A stretch of 42,830 nucleotides of DNA from Chloroflexia bacterium (GTDB lineage Bacteria > Chloroflexota > Chloroflexia > Thermomicrobiales > UBA6265): contig JACCXM010000033.1 in assembly GCA_013697005.1 (NCBI GenBank), positions 1-42,830 of the forward strand, written 5' to 3'. The notes under the pieces are model-generated. The model had not been told where the DNA came from and did not search any database. It saw nothing but the letters and a program-made list of their open reading frames with translations. The stretch's first letter is position 1. Every line of letters starts with the position of its first letter. The translations under genes and the position numbers were made by a program. Shown here piece by piece: positions 41,963 to 42,830 of this stretch.

Positions 41963-42830
41963 ATGACCGAAGTGCGAGGCGGTATCCAGAAAGTTGAATC
42001 GCGTCCCGACTTCCCGGCGTTGGAGCGAGACCTTCTGGCCACGTGGGATCGGGACGGCATCGTCGAGAAATATCTCCACCGCAACGACGCCTCGGAAGAA
42101 CGGTACTCGTTCCTCGACGGCCCGATCACGGCGAACAATCCCATGGGCGTTCACCATGCTTGGGGAAGAACATACAAAGATCTCTTTCAGCGCTATCAGA
42201 CCATGCTCGGCAAGCGCCAACGGTATCAGAACGGCTTCGATTGCCAGGGCTTGTGGGTCGAGGTTGAAGTCGAGAAGGAACTTGGGTTCAAGAGCAAACG
42301 CGACATCGAATCATTCGGGATCGCCGAGTTCGTCGAGCGTTGCAAACAGCGTGTGTTGAAGTCGGCGGCGCGCATAACCTCCCAATCTGTGCGACTCGGC
42401 TACTGGATGGCCTGGGGCGATTCCTACCTCACGATGTCGGATGAAAACAACTACACCATTTGGCACTTTCTCAAGAGCGTGAACGATCGCGGTTGGCTTT
42501 ACAAGGGACATGACGTGATGCCATGGTGCCCGCGCTGCGGCACCGGCATCTCCGAGCACGAGATCGTGACGGAGGGATACCAGGAGCGGACCCACCTCGC
42601 GGTCTTCGTGGCCTTCCCGTTGCGCGATGAACCAGACGCGAACCTGCTGGTCTGGACCACGACGCCCTGGACCCTCACCGCGAATATCGCCGCGGCGGTC
42701 CATCCAGAATTGACGTACGTGCAAGCCAAGCAAAATGGCAAGAGTTTCTACGTCGCCAAAGAGGCGATGCGCACGGCCCTGCGCGGCGACTCCACAGCCA
42801 TCCGGGAACTACGGGGCCGCGACCTTATAG
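41963..42830 (+). CDS. ileS: Isoleucine-tRNA ligase IleRS, 5' part
   Basis: Class I aminoacyl-tRNA synthetase charging tRNA-Ile. Only the first 289 codons are in the window; the gene runs past the edge. It begins MTEVRGGIQKVESRPDFPAL and has GPITANNPMGVHHAWGRTYK, where the HIGH motif aligns as GVHH, a variant found in this branch of IleRS. FDCQGLWVEVEVEKELG, the zinc-binding WCPRCGTGISEHEI and the start of the editing domain (LVWTTTPWTLTANIAAA) follow. The start at ATG 41963 has GGAG 9 nt upstream; GTG 41948 is in frame but lacks a site. No T-box or other leader is evident in the 27-nt gap to the PAP2 gene, so it may be transcribed with it. The catalytic KMSKS loop lies outside. Confidence 0.96.
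   Translation, partial: MTEVRGGIQKVESRPDFPALERDLLATWDRDGIVEKYLHRNDASEERYSFLDGPITANNPMGVHHAWGRTYKDLFQRYQTMLGKRQRYQNGFDCQGLWVEVEVEKELGFKSKRDIESFGIAEFVERCKQRVLKSAARITSQSVRLGYWMAWGDSYLTMSDENNYTIWHFLKSVNDRGWLYKGHDVMPWCPRCGTGISEHEIVTEGYQERTHLAVFVAFPLRDEPDANLLVWTTTPWTLTANIAAAVHPELTYVQAKQNGKSFYVAKEAMRTALRGDSTAIRELRGRDLI

Overview
The window looks like ordinary chromosome from a Chloroflexota bacterium, most probably of the class Thermomicrobia or a near relative. This is inferred from the gene mix and protein style (DUF3090, DUF951, an IleRS with the GVHH signature, moderately high GC), not from any 16S or database search. Almost everything is housekeeping. There is no CRISPR array, prophage, integrase or recognisable insertion sequence.

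Layout. 1-2.8 kb (minus): a partial DUF697-like gene, moeA and mdh. 3.0-4.6 kb: tRNA genes Leu(GAG)-Val(TAC)-Phe(GAA) behind a near-consensus promoter, a rhodanese sulfurtransferase on the other strand, then tRNA-Gly(GCC) with its own promoter and terminator, and tRNA-Leu(TAA). 4.6-6.2 kb: a small three-cysteine ferredoxin overlapping a secreted metallophosphoesterase. 6.2-7.0 kb: a gene-free, GC-rich stretch of unknown nature. 7.0-9.1 kb (minus): groES-groL under a perfect CIRCE operator. 9.3-12.2 kb (plus): aminotransferase, RidA-type protein, GreA-type factor and a 2H phosphoesterase. 12.2-20.8 kb (minus): a complete branched-chain amino-acid operon, ilvB-ilvN-ilvC-leuA-leuC-leuD-leuB. 20.8-26.9 kb: DUF3090, rodA, rsmI, dnaX and a beta-propeller lipoprotein. 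27-30.5 kb (plus): a MerR-cobalamin regulator, gatC-gatA, tRNA-Lys(CTT) and a small XRE regulator. 30.5-41.1 kb (minus): an MFS transporter, DUF951, ybaB, recN, a molybdopterin hydroxylase large subunit, a small unknown, ricT, holB, a NERD-like membrane protein and a DUF2085 membrane protein. 41.2-42.8 kb (plus): a PAP2 phosphatase and the start of ileS.

The most interesting element is the 5' leader of the ilv-leu operon (about 20515-20760, minus strand). A strong promoter is followed by a 28-codon ORF, not present as a normal gene call, with six Ile/Leu/Val codons among codons 13-23. Its stop codon directly abuts a segment that can pair over 9 bp with the 5' arm of a downstream terminator hairpin. 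An upstream segment overlapping the control codons can pair with either of two G-rich partners. This is the architecture of ribosome-mediated transcription attenuation, and it would couple expression of the seven-gene operon to charging of branched-chain tRNAs.

Other points of note are a CarH-like MerR/B12 regulator with no carotenoid or light-related genes nearby, unusual residues at the normally invariant RHEQGA motif of IlvB, a RodA lacking the usual YGG signature, a holB-ricT pair recalling the Firmicutes arrangement, and several convergent gene pairs whose 3' ends overlap or abut.
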